Below, in pieces: positions 34,043-42,290 of a DNA stretch of 64,000 bases. Source of the DNA: an uncultured Eggerthellaceae bacterium (GTDB lineage Bacteria; Actinomycetota; Coriobacteriia; Coriobacteriales; Eggerthellaceae). Under the pieces are notes generated by a model, which saw only the letters and a list, made by a program, of their open reading frames with translations, was not told the DNA's origin and searched no databases. A program made the translations under genes and the position numbers. How positions within the stretch are numbered: position 1 is the first letter of the stretch; the number at the start of each line of letters is the position of its first letter. The stretch covers positions 1 to 64,000 of the forward strand of contig CANOHY010000003.1 in assembly GCA_947565915.1 (NCBI GenBank), written 5' to 3'.

Positions 34043-34481
34043 CCCACCACGCTCGCCTGTGTCCCAAGGCAAGGTTCCGCTGGTCGTGGAAGCCATCACG
34101 GTGCAGACCGGAAGGCTCGTATGCGACGTGCGCATCAAAGAGGGCTTCCCGTACTACGTCACGCCTGAGCTGGCTGGTTTGGCTTGTGCTCGGTTTCCCG
34201 ATTTGCCACACCATGCATGCGTGAACGACGAAGGGCAGCACTTCGGCGACGTGCTGGACCATACGTCGTTGCCGCACTTGTTGGAGCATCTTGCCATAAG
34301 CCTGCTGGTGCGCAGCGCGCAAAGCAAAAATGCATCGTTTCAGGGAACCACCGAATGGACGAGCGAGACAGAGGGAAGGGCGCGCATCCAAGTGAGTTTC
34401 GTCGACGATTTGGAAGCGCTGCGTGCATTCGACGAAGCGCTGCGGTTCCTGAGCGATGCTGTGCTAATCTGTTGCCCATGA
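34032..34481 (+). CDS. conserved small protein, possibly related to cyanophycin-synthetase N-domain
   Basis: From ATG 34032 the protein is 149 residues; the start lies within the 3' end of the upstream gene. The segment DHTSLPHLLEHLAISLLVRSA and the following WTSETEGRARIQVSF resemble the N-terminal domain found before ATP-grasp and Mur-ligase parts in cyanophycin synthetase-like proteins. That likeness is weak and the protein has no ATP-grasp domain. It overlaps the aminotransferase start by 4 bp (ATGA), so it is translationally coupled to it. Function unknown. Confidence 0.6.
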   Translation: MRASPPRSPVSQGKVPLVVEAITVQTGRLVCDVRIKEGFPYYVTPELAGLACARFPDLPHHACVNDEGQHFGDVLDHTSLPHLLEHLAISLLVRSAQSKNASFQGTTEWTSETEGRARIQVSFVDDLEALRAFDEALRFLSDAVLICCP

Positions 34482-35737
34482 CCGATTCTCACATCACATT
34501 CGAGAGCGCGCCCGATAAGGTTGCTCACCGCGTTACGAAGATGCGTCCTTCCGCAGTGCGCAATCTATTCGCGGCTACGCAGCGCCCGGACGTCATCTCG
34601 CTTTCGGGCGGCATGCCCGATGTGTCGCTTTTGCCCAAGAGCGCCGTACGCAAGGCAGCCAAAGCTGCTTTGGAGCGCCAATCGGTGACGCTGCAATATG
34701 GGGGCACCAATGGCGTTGCGGAAACAGCGCAGGTGTTCTGCGACATCATGCGCGATATCGGCATTCGCCATAAGCCCGAGAACATCATCGTGACCACCGG
34801 CGCCCAGGAGGCGCTCGATTTGATCGGCAAGACGTTTCTCGACGAGGGCGACATCTGCATCGTCGAGGGACCAACCTATCTTGGGGCGCTCCAGGCGTTC
34901 TCCGCCTACGAGCCCGACATCCGCACCATTGCCTTCGACGAGGACGGCATGCGCATGGATTTGCTGGAAGAGGAGCTCGAGCGCATTGGCAAGAACAATC
35001 CGCGTCTCAAGTTCCTCTACACCATTCCGAATTTCCAGAACCCCGGTGGCGTGACGATGTCGCCCGAGCGTCGCAAGCGCTTGATCGAGCTCTCGCATGA
35101 GTACGGGTTCATCGTGGTGGAAGACGATCCCTATGGCCGTTTGCGCTACGAGGGCGGCCATTGCCTTCCGCTCAGAGCCCTTGACGATAGCGTGATCTAC
35201 CTTGGCACCATATCCAAGATGTTCGCAGCGGGCCTGCGCGTAGGATGGATTGCCGCAATGCCTGGCGTGATCTCGAAGATTAGCCTGATGAAGCAGGGAA
35301 CCGATCTGTGCGGGAGCCAATTCGACCAGGTTATGGCGGCAGCGTATTTCACAGAGACGCCTTGGCAGAACACGCTGCAGAAGTTCGTGAAGGTCTACGA
35401 CAAGCGTCGACGCGCCATGCTCGATGCACTCGATGAGTTCTTCCCGCCCGAGGCAAGCTGGACGCACCCGCAAGGCGGCTTCTTCGTATGGGTCACGCTT
35501 CCGCCCTACATCGACACCGAGTCGATGCTGGCTGAGGCTCTCGAGCAAGGCGTCACCTATGTGCCCGGCAATGGATGCTTCCCCGACCCCAGCCAAGGGC
35601 GCAATTGCATGCGCATAAACTTCAGCTACGAGTCGCCCGAGAACATCCGGGAAGCCGTGCGCCGCCTTTCGGTGGTCATCGAGGACAAGTTGGAGCTCAG
35701 CCGCGCGTTCATAGCGGCGGGGGCTTTGAAGGAGTAG
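34478..35737 (+). CDS. PLP-dependent aminotransferase (2-aminoadipate/aromatic type)
   Basis: A 419-residue fold-type I enzyme. The PLP lysine is in TISKMFAAGLRVGW (about Lys247). Other family marks are ISLSGGMPDVSLLP, VTTGAQEALDLI, YTIPNFQNPGGVTM and VEDDPYGRLRYEG. This is the MocR-related/LysN-type class I/II group without the GntR domain. It would transaminate amino acids with 2-oxoglutarate; the substrate is unassigned. It is coupled to the upstream small gene through ATGA and followed 67 bp later by ddl. Confidence 0.9.
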   Translation: MTDSHITFESAPDKVAHRVTKMRPSAVRNLFAATQRPDVISLSGGMPDVSLLPKSAVRKAAKAALERQSVTLQYGGTNGVAETAQVFCDIMRDIGIRHKPENIIVTTGAQEALDLIGKTFLDEGDICIVEGPTYLGALQAFSAYEPDIRTIAFDEDGMRMDLLEEELERIGKNNPRLKFLYTIPNFQNPGGVTMSPERRKRLIELSHEYGFIVVEDDPYGRLRYEGGHCLPLRALDDSVIYLGTISKMFAAGLRVGWIAAMPGVISKISLMKQGTDLCGSQFDQVMAAAYFTETPWQNTLQKFVKVYDKRRRAMLDALDEFFPPEASWTHPQGGFFVWVTLPPYIDTESMLAEALEQGVTYVPGNGCFPDPSQGRNCMRINFSYESPENIREAVRRLSVVIEDKLELSRAFIAAGALKE

Positions 35738-35804
35738 CAAGAGCGGTCGCTGCGATCGGCACATTGCGAGGGCAGCGCATCGCGTTTCGCAAAGGAGCAG
35801 GAAG

Positions 35805-36794
35805 ATGGCCAAAGTTGCAGTGCTCATGGGCGGAAGCTCGTTCGAGCGCGAGTTCTCGCTGAACAGCGGCAAGAACATATGCGCCAGCTTGGAGGCGGGC
35901 GGTCATCGCGTGGTGCCGCTCGACACCAACGAAGAGCTCGTTCCCACGTTGCGCAGCGAGCGTCCCGACGTGGTATACAACGCCTTGCATGGCAAGCATG
36001 GCGAAGATGGCACCATCCAAAGCTTGCTTGAGTTCTTGGAGATCCCCTTCGTGGGCTCGCCAGCCAGCGTATGCCATCGCTCTTGGAACAAGGACGCGCT
36101 TCACTCGTCGCTTATCAAGTATCGCGATATTTCCGGCGAGGACGATGGCGTGGCATCGTGGCCTCCCGGCGTCTACATCGCCAAGGACGCTTTCAAGAAC
36201 ATGGGCGCGGCATCGGCGCTCGATTTGGTGGAGAGCCGCATTCCTGGTGGATACCCCGTATGCGTTAAGCCGGCTCATGGTGGCTCGGCTCTTGGCATCC
36301 ATAAGGTGCAGAGCGTGGAAGAGCTCGCCACGGCCATTCTGGATGCGCTCTCCTACGACGACGCGGTGAACATCGAGCAGTGGATCGACGGCGTGGAGCT
36401 TTCGGTGGCAGTGCTGGGAACCGGGTGGGATGCCCGCGCGCTGCCGCCTGTTGAGATATGCGCGCATACCGAGTTCTTCGATGCCGAGGCGCGCATGGAT
36501 GCAACGCTGGTCGACTACTATTGCCCCGTGCGCATGGAGTCGCTTTCGCCCGACCCTGCCGAAGCCCAAGCCATTCGCGCCGAGATCGAGCGCGCCGCGC
36601 TGGAGGTCTATCGCGCCTATCGGGTTGAGGACCTCGGGCGCATCGACCTCATCTGGGATGGAGGGGCTGCTCGCTGCTTCGAGGTGGATGTGTCTCCCGG
36701 CATGACCGACAACTCGCTTTTCCCCCTTGCGGTAGAAGCAGCGGGGCTTTCGCTCACCGACGTCCTGAACGAGCTCGTCGCCCAATACGTCTAA
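35805..36794 (+). CDS. ddl: D-alanine-D-alanine ligase
   Basis: A 329-residue ATP-grasp enzyme. The N-terminus has KVAVLMGGSSFEREFSLNSG and YNALHGKHGEDGTIQ. The central domain has VCVKPAHGGSALGIHKV, and the C-terminal domain has FEVDVSPGMTDNSLFPL, where usual enzymes read EVNTLPGMT, so the Mg-binding Asn is Asp here. It joins two D-alanines for cell wall synthesis in the cytoplasm. GGAGCAGGAAG precedes the ATG. It follows the aminotransferase on the same strand and precedes R2 copy A. Confidence 0.88.
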   Translation: MAKVAVLMGGSSFEREFSLNSGKNICASLEAGGHRVVPLDTNEELVPTLRSERPDVVYNALHGKHGEDGTIQSLLEFLEIPFVGSPASVCHRSWNKDALHSSLIKYRDISGEDDGVASWPPGVYIAKDAFKNMGAASALDLVESRIPGGYPVCVKPAHGGSALGIHKVQSVEELATAILDALSYDDAVNIEQWIDGVELSVAVLGTGWDARALPPVEICAHTEFFDAEARMDATLVDYYCPVRMESLSPDPAEAQAIRAEIERAALEVYRAYRVEDLGRIDLIWDGGAARCFEVDVSPGMTDNSLFPLAVEAAGLSLTDVLNELVAQYV

Positions 36795-36811
36795 CTTGCC
36801 ACTTCCGCAAG

Positions 36812-36923
36812 GCGTGCCTCGGCCTCAATGTGACACGGCATTTCCGGAACCCAAAAGCGCAGGCGCTTGCGCCGCAGCGCTTTGGCTTGAGGATTTGCCG
36901 TGCGCGTTGAGGCCGAGGCACGC
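36812..36923. repeat. repeat family R2, full palindromic copy A
   Basis: A 112-bp imperfect palindrome. The outer arms 36812-36828 and 36907-36923 are perfect over 17 bp (GCGTGCCTCGGCCTCAA). The inner arms also pair (CACGGCA/TGCCGTG, then GCGC/GCGC near the centre). Inner sequences match copies at 60121-60239, 29296-29332 and 21115-21153. It lies 17 bp after ddl. There is no T-run on either side. Confidence 0.75.
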
Positions 36924-37050
36924 ATAGGGCAATCTGCATTGCTTGATTGCAACGGTCTGATAACCGATTGTTGCAATTCGGAGGAGCTTGACGGTAGTTT
37001 TCCGGAGTTGCGTATAATGAGGCCATCGGTAAGAACTCAAGGAGGTCATC

Positions 37051-37515
37051 ATGTCCAAGTTCACTGCGTTTCTCTTCGGAGGCCTGGTCGGCGCCGGTTT
37101 GGCTCTCGCCTTTGCGCCGCAATCGGGCGACAAGACGCGCGCCATGGTTCAGGAGAGGGCGAATGCCCTGGCTGGCGAGGCGAAGAGCTTCGCAGACAAC
37201 ATGCCCGATGCGCTCCAGGATGCTTATCAGAACGTTGTTACTCAGGGAACGAACATCGTGAACAACGCTACGGCGAAGATGAAGGAAGTGACCGGTGCCT
37301 CCAGCGTTCCCGAGGATGCCGACGAGCTTCGTGCGAAGATCGAGGCTGCCCGTCAGCGCATCGCTACTCAGGTGATGGAGAATGCCGAGCAAAGCAAGAC
37401 CATCGCTGGCAACGCGGCTGCCGAAGTGAAGAACTTGGCCGACAAGGCCGACGTGGCTGCCGATGCCGCAGCAGACGAGCTGAAGGACAAGGCCGCCGAA
37501 GAGGCTGCGAAATAG
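37051..37515 (+). CDS. YtxH domain protein
   Basis: A 154-residue protein with a short glycine-rich N-terminal hydrophobic segment (FLFGGLVGAGLALAFAPQSGDKTRA), the YtxH signature. A long Ala/Lys/Glu-rich helical region follows, likely forming coiled coils, ending in DKAAEEAAK. Such proteins are membrane-associated stress or envelope proteins of unclear role. AAGGAGGTCATC precedes the ATG. A terminator follows 30 bp after the stop. The next gene encodes a PRC-barrel protein with a similar helical tail. Confidence 0.8.
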   Translation: MSKFTAFLFGGLVGAGLALAFAPQSGDKTRAMVQERANALAGEAKSFADNMPDALQDAYQNVVTQGTNIVNNATAKMKEVTGASSVPEDADELRAKIEAARQRIATQVMENAEQSKTIAGNAAAEVKNLADKADVAADAAADELKDKAAEEAAK

Positions 37516-37545
37516 GTTCGTCACCATTGCAAGCAAGCGAGACCA

Positions 37546-37577
37546 AGCGTCCTTCCTCGAGGTAGGGCGCTTTTCTC
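37546..37577 (+). terminator. intrinsic terminator after the YtxH gene
   Basis: A near-perfect palindrome of 26 bp (AGCGTCCTTCCTCGAGG, then TAGGGCGCT) with four mismatched positions is followed by TTTTCTC. It sits between the YtxH and PRC-barrel genes, so the latter probably has its own promoter. Confidence 0.75.
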
Positions 37578-37606
37578 GTTGAAGCTTTGGGTAGGGAAGG
37601 CAGCGC

Positions 37607-38473
37607 ATGAAGGTATATTCCACCGCGGGCCTCATGGGGAAGCGGGTCGTTTGCGGCCCCAAGCGCAAGCGCCTCGGCAAGGTGCATTGGTTCATCATGC
37701 ATCCCACCGAGTGCAAGGTAATCGGTTTCACGGTGAAGCGCCCCGATGCCGCGCTCATGTTCCATCGCAAAGACGTCTTCGTGAAGGTGTCAGATTTTTC
37801 CTACGACGATGATGAGCTTCTAGTCACAGGCAAGACCTTCGCCGCAGATGTCGAAGCTGGCAAGGCTTGCGGGGTGAATTGGAACGATTGCGTGATGTGG
37901 TGGGGCATGCCGTTGACGAGCGAATCAGGTGAGCTCGTGGGCTACGTTGCCAACGTGCGCTTCGAGGAGCAATCAGGTCAAATCGTCAGCGTGACGGCTG
38001 GCAAGGGAAGCGCGACCGACCTCGTTTTGGGCAAGCGCACGCTGCCCGCAAGCATGGTGCTTGGCTTCAGGCGCGGGATCGTCGGGGGACTGGTGCAAAG
38101 CTACCAGCAGCTCAACGACCTCGATTCCGAGCAGCGTGGCGCCATCCTCGTTTCCGATGAAGCGCTCGAGATTCCCGCCGAAGGCGGCGTGGCAGCAGCT
38201 GCTGGCAAGGCAACCGCGGTTGTGACGCATAAGGTGAAGGAAGGAACTGCAAAGACCAAGGTCACCGTGCAGCAGAAGGTGGACGAGATGAAGCCCGCCG
38301 CTCAGAAGGCTGCGCAAAAGACCGATGAGATGGCCAACAAAGGCGCTTATGCTCTTGGCAAGCAGCTTGGCAAGGCATCTGGCATGTTCGCGGCCTTCAA
38401 GGAGGAATACCAAAAGGGCCTCGAAGAGGATGACGCCGACGAGCAAGCAGGCTCGGAAGGGAAGCGTTCGTGA
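37607..38473 (+). CDS. PRC-barrel domain protein with helical tail
   Basis: A 288-residue protein. The N-terminal about 170 residues contain two PRC-barrel-like repeats (STAGLMGKRVVCGPKRKRLGK, and MPLTSESGELVGYVANVRF), small beta barrels that often bind proteins or RNA. The C-terminal about 100 residues are Ala/Lys-rich with KVDEMKPAAQKAAQKTDEM, resembling the neighbouring YtxH protein's tail. GGGAAGGCAGCGC precedes the ATG. The stop overlaps the next start (GTGA). It probably acts at the membrane with the TM2 protein downstream, by linkage only. Confidence 0.7.
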   Translation: MKVYSTAGLMGKRVVCGPKRKRLGKVHWFIMHPTECKVIGFTVKRPDAALMFHRKDVFVKVSDFSYDDDELLVTGKTFAADVEAGKACGVNWNDCVMWWGMPLTSESGELVGYVANVRFEEQSGQIVSVTAGKGSATDLVLGKRTLPASMVLGFRRGIVGGLVQSYQQLNDLDSEQRGAILVSDEALEIPAEGGVAAAAGKATAVVTHKVKEGTAKTKVTVQQKVDEMKPAAQKAAQKTDEMANKGAYALGKQLGKASGMFAAFKEEYQKGLEEDDADEQAGSEGKRS

Positions 38474-38907
38474 CCGCCCCCGAGCAGATGGTAGGCGACC
38501 ACGGCCAGCGCCTCCGCGACGCCTATTGGCGTGGCGAGATGCGCAATGGTCCCTGGCGCCCGCTTTCCATCGAGGATGCCCAGCGCTTGGCACCTGGACG
38601 CCCCGGCAATGTGTCCCAACGCGCGCGCCAGCTCTACGCAGCCGAGAACATGCGCCACAAAGACCGCGTCGTCGCGGCGCTCTACGCGTTCTTCCTCGGC
38701 ATGATTGGCATGCATAAGTTCTACCTCGGCTACAACCAAGCCGGCTTCGTCATGATGGCCACCAGCATCATCGGCGGCATCTGTACCTTCGGGCTTGCCG
38801 CGCTCGTGATCTGGGTGCTCGCAATCCTCGAGGGGGCGTTCTACCTTTCGAAGACGCAGACGAGATTCGAGGAAGTTTACGTCACCAACAACCGCGACTG
38901 GCTCTGA
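38470..38907 (+). CDS. TM2 domain membrane protein
   Basis: A 145-residue protein starting at a GTG that overlaps the PRC-barrel stop. Residues about 68-128 form a TM2 domain: ALYAFFLGMIGMHKFYLGYN, a polar turn, and a second helix (TFGLAALVIWVLAILEG). The N-terminal half is polar and cytoplasmic. Function is unknown; TM2 proteins are small membrane proteins. The last codon and stop are part of a long hairpin (38902-39008), an unusual design that may act on the end of this mRNA. Confidence 0.78.
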   Translation: MTAPEQMVGDHGQRLRDAYWRGEMRNGPWRPLSIEDAQRLAPGRPGNVSQRARQLYAAENMRHKDRVVAALYAFFLGMIGMHKFYLGYNQAGFVMMATSIIGGICTFGLAALVIWVLAILEGAFYLSKTQTRFEEVYVTNNRDWL

Positions 38908-39008
38908 GGCTCCGTGGCTGGCTAGTTTTAGCTGCGGGGCTCACTTACGTAGCGAAGTACGCTACGCTCGCCTCTCACTAAAACTATCTCAGCCACGGAG
39001 CCTCAGAG
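38902..39008. repeat. long hairpin that begins in a stop codon
   Basis: Perfect 19-bp arms (38902-38920 and 38990-39008; CTCTGAGGCTCCGTGGCTG) enclose a second perfect 8-bp stem (AGTTTTAG/CTAAAACT, 38924-38931 with 38978-38985). At the tip is a 7-bp stem (CGTAGCG/CGCTACG, 38948-38954 with 38960-38966). The TGA stop of the TM2 gene (38905-38907) is in the outer stem. There is no T-run, so it is not a classical terminator. Confidence 0.8.
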
Positions 39009-39141
39009 TCTTAACTGAGTACGCGGCACTCAACCCTCGTCAAAACTGCCTCCGCCACAAGCCCTCAGAGTTTAACCTGATACGCCACGGCTCGCTCTCG
39101 TGCGAATCGCCTCCGCCACAAAGCTTCGGCTTCCCACCTTA
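38958..39141. repeat. three-unit 61-62 bp degenerate tandem repeat
   Basis: Three consecutive units start with TACGC at 38958, 39020 and 39081. They share blocks such as CCTCCGCCACAA and CCTCAGAGTTTAACCTGA; units 2 and 3 are closest in the first half, units 1 and 2 in the second. The first unit overlaps the 3' arm of the long hairpin. This fills most of the 311 bp between the TM2 and aldolase genes; no reading frame is present. Confidence 0.65.
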
Positions 39142-39181
39142 CATTCCCGTGGACTCATGCGAGGTCGCCTCGCTTTCCGCT

Positions 39182-39187
39182 ACAATA
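39182..39187 (+). promoter_or_regulatory. -10-like box (TACAAT) for the aldolase gene
   Basis: TACAAT lies 32 bp before the aldolase ATG, a good distance for a short leader. No matching -35 element is seen at 16-18 bp. The leader then carries the strong binding site AAGGAGGAAAC. Confidence 0.4.
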
Positions 39188-39218
39188 GAGCGGTTAGGTA
39201 AAACAACAAGGAGGAAAC

Positions 39219-40163
39219 ATGCCTACCATTACTCGCGATCAGGTTAGGGTGCCGGTTGACGTTTCGCCTGAGATGCGCAACGCCTACATCGACAACTACA
39301 TGAAGGCAACGCGTGAAAGCGGACGTCTGATGCTGTTCGCCTGCGACCAGAAGGTCGAGCATTTGAACAAGGATTTCTATGGGGAGGGCATCGACATCGC
39401 CGACGCCGAGCCCGAGCATCTCTTCAAGATCGCCAAAGAAGGCGTTATCGGCGTGATGGCAGGTCAGCGTGGCCTCATTGCGCAGTATGCTGCCGATTAC
39501 CCCGACATCAACTATCTGGTGAAGATGAACTCCAAGACCAACTTGGTGAAGACGGACCAGGAAGACCCCTACAGCCCGCAGCTCTACAGCCTCGATGCCG
39601 TGCTTGCCATGCGCGATGCAGGCGTGAACATCGTGGGCCTGGGCTACACCATCTATCTTGGCAGCGAATACGAGGCCACCATGATGGCCGAAGCGGGCGA
39701 GCTGATTGCCCAAGCGCATGCCGAGGGACTGCTGGTGGTGCTGTGGATCTACCCGCGTGGCAAGGCCGTCACCGCCGAGAAGGACCCCGACCTCATCGCT
39801 GGTGCCGCTGGCGTGGCGCTGTGCCTGGGTGCCGATTTCGTGAAGGTGAACCCGCCCAAGCCCCAAGGCGACGACGATCGCACGCCTGCCGAGGCGCTGA
39901 AGATCGCATCCATGGCAGCCGGTCGCACGGGCCTGGTGTGCGCTGGCGGTTCCACTGTCGATGCCGAGACGTTCCTCACTCAGCTTTATGATCAGATCCA
40001 TGTGGGCGGTGCTTGCGGCAATGCAACGGGTCGCAACCTGCATCAGCGCTCGCTGGACGAGGCGGTGCGCCTGACCAAGGCCATCAGCTCCATCACGCTT
40101 GCCGACTACTCGGTCAGCGAAGCCATGGAAGTATTCAACGGCCAGAAGAGCTTCAGCCTGTAG
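39219..40163 (+). CDS. class I fructose-bisphosphate aldolase, DhnA/archaeal type
   Basis: A 314-residue TIM-barrel enzyme of the DeoC/FbaB/LacD superfamily. The Schiff-base lysine is in GADFVKVNPPKP (about residue 210), and the phosphate-binding end has LVCAGGSTVDAETF and GGACGNATGRN. The N-terminal LMLFACDQKVEHLN is typical of this aldolase type. It would cleave or form fructose 1,6-bisphosphate in glycolysis or gluconeogenesis. It has a strong ribosome binding site and its own terminator, so it is monocistronic. Confidence 0.86.
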   Translation: MPTITRDQVRVPVDVSPEMRNAYIDNYMKATRESGRLMLFACDQKVEHLNKDFYGEGIDIADAEPEHLFKIAKEGVIGVMAGQRGLIAQYAADYPDINYLVKMNSKTNLVKTDQEDPYSPQLYSLDAVLAMRDAGVNIVGLGYTIYLGSEYEATMMAEAGELIAQAHAEGLLVVLWIYPRGKAVTAEKDPDLIAGAAGVALCLGADFVKVNPPKPQGDDDRTPAEALKIASMAAGRTGLVCAGGSTVDAETFLTQLYDQIHVGGACGNATGRNLHQRSLDEAVRLTKAISSITLADYSVSEAMEVFNGQKSFSL

Positions 40164-40191
40164 GGTTTGGCTTTGAGCGTGCAGGCAATCG

Positions 40192-40219
40192 AAGGGCGAG
40201 CATTCGAGCTCGCCCTTTT
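40192..40219 (+). terminator. intrinsic terminator after the aldolase gene
   Basis: A perfect 10-bp GC-rich stem (40192-40201 with 40208-40217) with the loop ATTCGA is followed by a short T-run (TTTT including stem bases). It lies about 30 bp after the stop. Confidence 0.8.
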
Positions 40220-40264
40220 GCGTACCCGTTTCGACATGCTGGGCGAAAGGCCCAGGGAAAGGCA

Positions 40265-42076
40265 ATGCTGCTTTCGATGAACCCGCTTCTGCTCGTCATA
40301 GTGAGCATCGTTGTGCTCGCACTGGGATATCTGCTGTATGGCAGATGGTTGGCGCGCCGCTGGGGAATCGACCCAAGCCGCGAGGCACCATCCTTGGAGC
40401 GGGAAGACGGCATCGAGTATGCGCCTGCCCCTCCCTATGTGGTCTTCAATCACCAATTCAGCTCAATAGCAAGCGCTGGGGCAGTCAGCGGCCCCATCCA
40501 GGCTGCCATCTTCGGATGGCTCCCCGTGGTGCTGTGGGTGCTCATCGGAGGCATATTCATTGGCGCGGCGCAGGATTTCGGTTCGCTTTTCGTGTCGCTG
40601 CGCAACAAGGGCAGGATGCTGGTCGTTACGGTGCAAGAGAACATAGACGACATGACCAAGCGGCTCTACTGCGTCTTTGCCTTCGTGGTGCTGGTTCTGG
40701 TGATCGCCGCATTCTCTTCCATAGTTGCAGCCACGTTCCAAGTGCTTCCCACGCAAAGCGAGGCGCTTAACCACGCCAATGCCCAAGTTGCTCTCATCTC
40801 GGCCCTGTTCGTGGTGGCAGCGATCGTTTGGGGCGTGGCGACGCGCGGGCGCAACATCCCCACAGCTGCCAGTGTGTGCATAGCCATCGTGGTGGTCGTT
40901 GTCATTGTGGTTGCGGGCATGCTCGTCCCCGATGTGCTGCGATTCGATGGTGCCACATGGATGCTTGCGATTGGCGTCTACATTCTGCTGGCTGCCATTG
41001 CGCCTGTTTGGATCTTGCTGCAACCGCGCGATTACCTGTCGGGCTTCCTGCTGTTCGGCATGATTGGCCTGGCACTGGTGGGCATCATTGGCTCGGGAAT
41101 TGCCGGAACGGTTGGCCAGTTGGACATTCCGCTTTTCAGCGGGTTCGTAGCCACGTCCGATGCCTTCGATGCTCGAACGGGCCAGATTCTTCTCGATAGC
41201 GCTGGGCAAACGACGCCCAACTCGGTTGCCCAAGGCGGCTTCCTTTTCCCAGCTCTGTTCGTGACCATCACCTGTGGGGCGGTGTCGGGCTTTCATAGCT
41301 TGGTGTCGTCGGGCACCACATCCAAGCAGCTCGAGAGCGAATCGTATGCGCTGCCCGTGGGCTTTGGCGGCATGCTGCTGGTGTGCTTGGTTTCCATCGT
41401 GGCGCTTTGCGCGGTCGGATTCGCATGGGATGCTTATGCCGCAGGCGAGTATAGTTCGCCTGCGCAGGTGTTCGCCGATGGCATTTCGAGCATGCTGGCG
41501 CTCGTGCCAGGTCTGCAGGGAACCAAGGACGTGGCTTATAGCCTGCTAGCTTTGTGCGTGTCGGTGCTTTGCCTCACCACCCTCGACACGGCAACGCGCC
41601 TTGCGCGCTATGCATTCCAAGAGCTTTGGGTGCCTGCTGGCATGACGATAAGCGAGCTCACTGGGTTTCGGAAGGTGCTCGCGAACAAGTTCGTGGCAAC
41701 TGCTGTTGCTGTGGTGCTGGGCTTGTTGCTGGGCATGACGGGCTATGCAGCCGTATGGCCGCTGTTCGGTGCTGCCAACCTGCTGCTTGCCGCGCTTGCG
41801 CTCCTTGCGATCAGCGCTTGGCTGGGCAATGCGGGGAAGAGCTATTCCATGTTGCGTCTTCCGCGTGCTATCACGCTCATCATTGCCATTTGCTCGCTTC
41901 TGCTCACCATCTTCCAGAAGGTCGTTGGGCTCATGCTGGGAAACGGTGACATCATCGTGAACGTGGTGCAGCTGGTCGTTGCGCTTGCGCTGCTGGTGGT
42001 GGGCATCATCGTGGCTGCCAAGGGCAGAAAGGTGGTTTTAACGAATCCGGCTGATGTGCCGCAGGATGCGCTATAA
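40265..42076 (+). CDS. cstA: carbon starvation protein CstA, peptide/pyruvate transporter
   Basis: From ATG 40265, after AGGGAAAGGCA, the protein is 603 residues with many membrane helices. CstA family marks are visible: YGRWLARRWGIDP, PPYVVFNHQFSSIASAGAVSGPIQAAIFGW, and FITCGAVSGFHSLVSSGTTSKQ-type sequence (ITCGAVSGFHSLVSSGTTSK). CstA proteins take up peptides or pyruvate, often under nutrient limitation. The gene stands between the aldolase terminator and tRNA-Leu; its stop codon overlaps the tRNA -10 box. Confidence 0.92.
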   Translation: MLLSMNPLLLVIVSIVVLALGYLLYGRWLARRWGIDPSREAPSLEREDGIEYAPAPPYVVFNHQFSSIASAGAVSGPIQAAIFGWLPVVLWVLIGGIFIGAAQDFGSLFVSLRNKGRMLVVTVQENIDDMTKRLYCVFAFVVLVLVIAAFSSIVAATFQVLPTQSEALNHANAQVALISALFVVAAIVWGVATRGRNIPTAASVCIAIVVVVVIVVAGMLVPDVLRFDGATWMLAIGVYILLAAIAPVWILLQPRDYLSGFLLFGMIGLALVGIIGSGIAGTVGQLDIPLFSGFVATSDAFDARTGQILLDSAGQTTPNSVAQGGFLFPALFVTITCGAVSGFHSLVSSGTTSKQLESESYALPVGFGGMLLVCLVSIVALCAVGFAWDAYAAGEYSSPAQVFADGISSMLALVPGLQGTKDVAYSLLALCVSVLCLTTLDTATRLARYAFQELWVPAGMTISELTGFRKVLANKFVATAVAVVLGLLLGMTGYAAVWPLFGAANLLLAALALLAISAWLGNAGKSYSMLRLPRAITLIIAICSLLLTIFQKVVGLMLGNGDIIVNVVQLVVALALLVVGIIVAAKGRKVVLTNPADVPQDAL

Positions 42077-42077
42077 T
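42072..42077 (+). promoter_or_regulatory. -10 box (TATAAT) for tRNA-Leu, overlapping the cstA stop
   Basis: A perfect TATAAT begins 16 bp before the tRNA 5' end. The TAA stop of cstA (42074-42076) lies inside it. No clear -35 hexamer is visible within cstA at 16-18 bp, which is common when coding constraint applies. Confidence 0.6.
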
Positions 42078-42087
42078 CTACTGCCGT

Positions 42088-42171
42088 GCCCGAGTGGCGG
42101 AATGGCAGACGCGGCGGTCTCAAAAACCGTTGTGGAAACACGTGCGAGTTCGACTCTCGCCTCGGGCACCA
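42088..42171 (+). tRNA. tRNA-Leu (CAA)
   Basis: A class II tRNA: acceptor stem GCCCGAG/CTCGGGC, anticodon loop CTCAAAA with anticodon CAA, a long variable arm (TGTGGAAACACG region), T-arm GCGAGTTCGACTCTCGC, discriminator A and encoded CCA (42169-42171). Confidence 0.95.
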
Positions 42172-42290
42172 CTAAATCCCCAGTTCAAATTCCATATACA
42201 AGTTAACCCACGGTTATTCGGTGCAAAAGTGGCGCAGCTGATGCTTCATGCGAGAGCTTGCGGTGCGGCCGATGTGGCGCCACTCTTGGC

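Noticed and set aside
34565..35878. 437-codon minus-strand frame opposite the aminotransferase gene
   Set aside because: The plus strand encodes a complete PLP enzyme; the minus frame shows only His/Leu-rich shadow sequence.
38958..39141. CRISPR-like array
   Set aside because: The three 61-62 bp units diverge along their whole length, with no conserved repeat plus unique spacer pattern, and no cas genes are present.
42225..42284. Terminator for the C39-like gene with AGTGGCGC/GCGCCACT arms
   Set aside because: The arms are perfect but the loop is over 40 nt, too large for a convincing intrinsic terminator, although a T-run follows on the minus strand.
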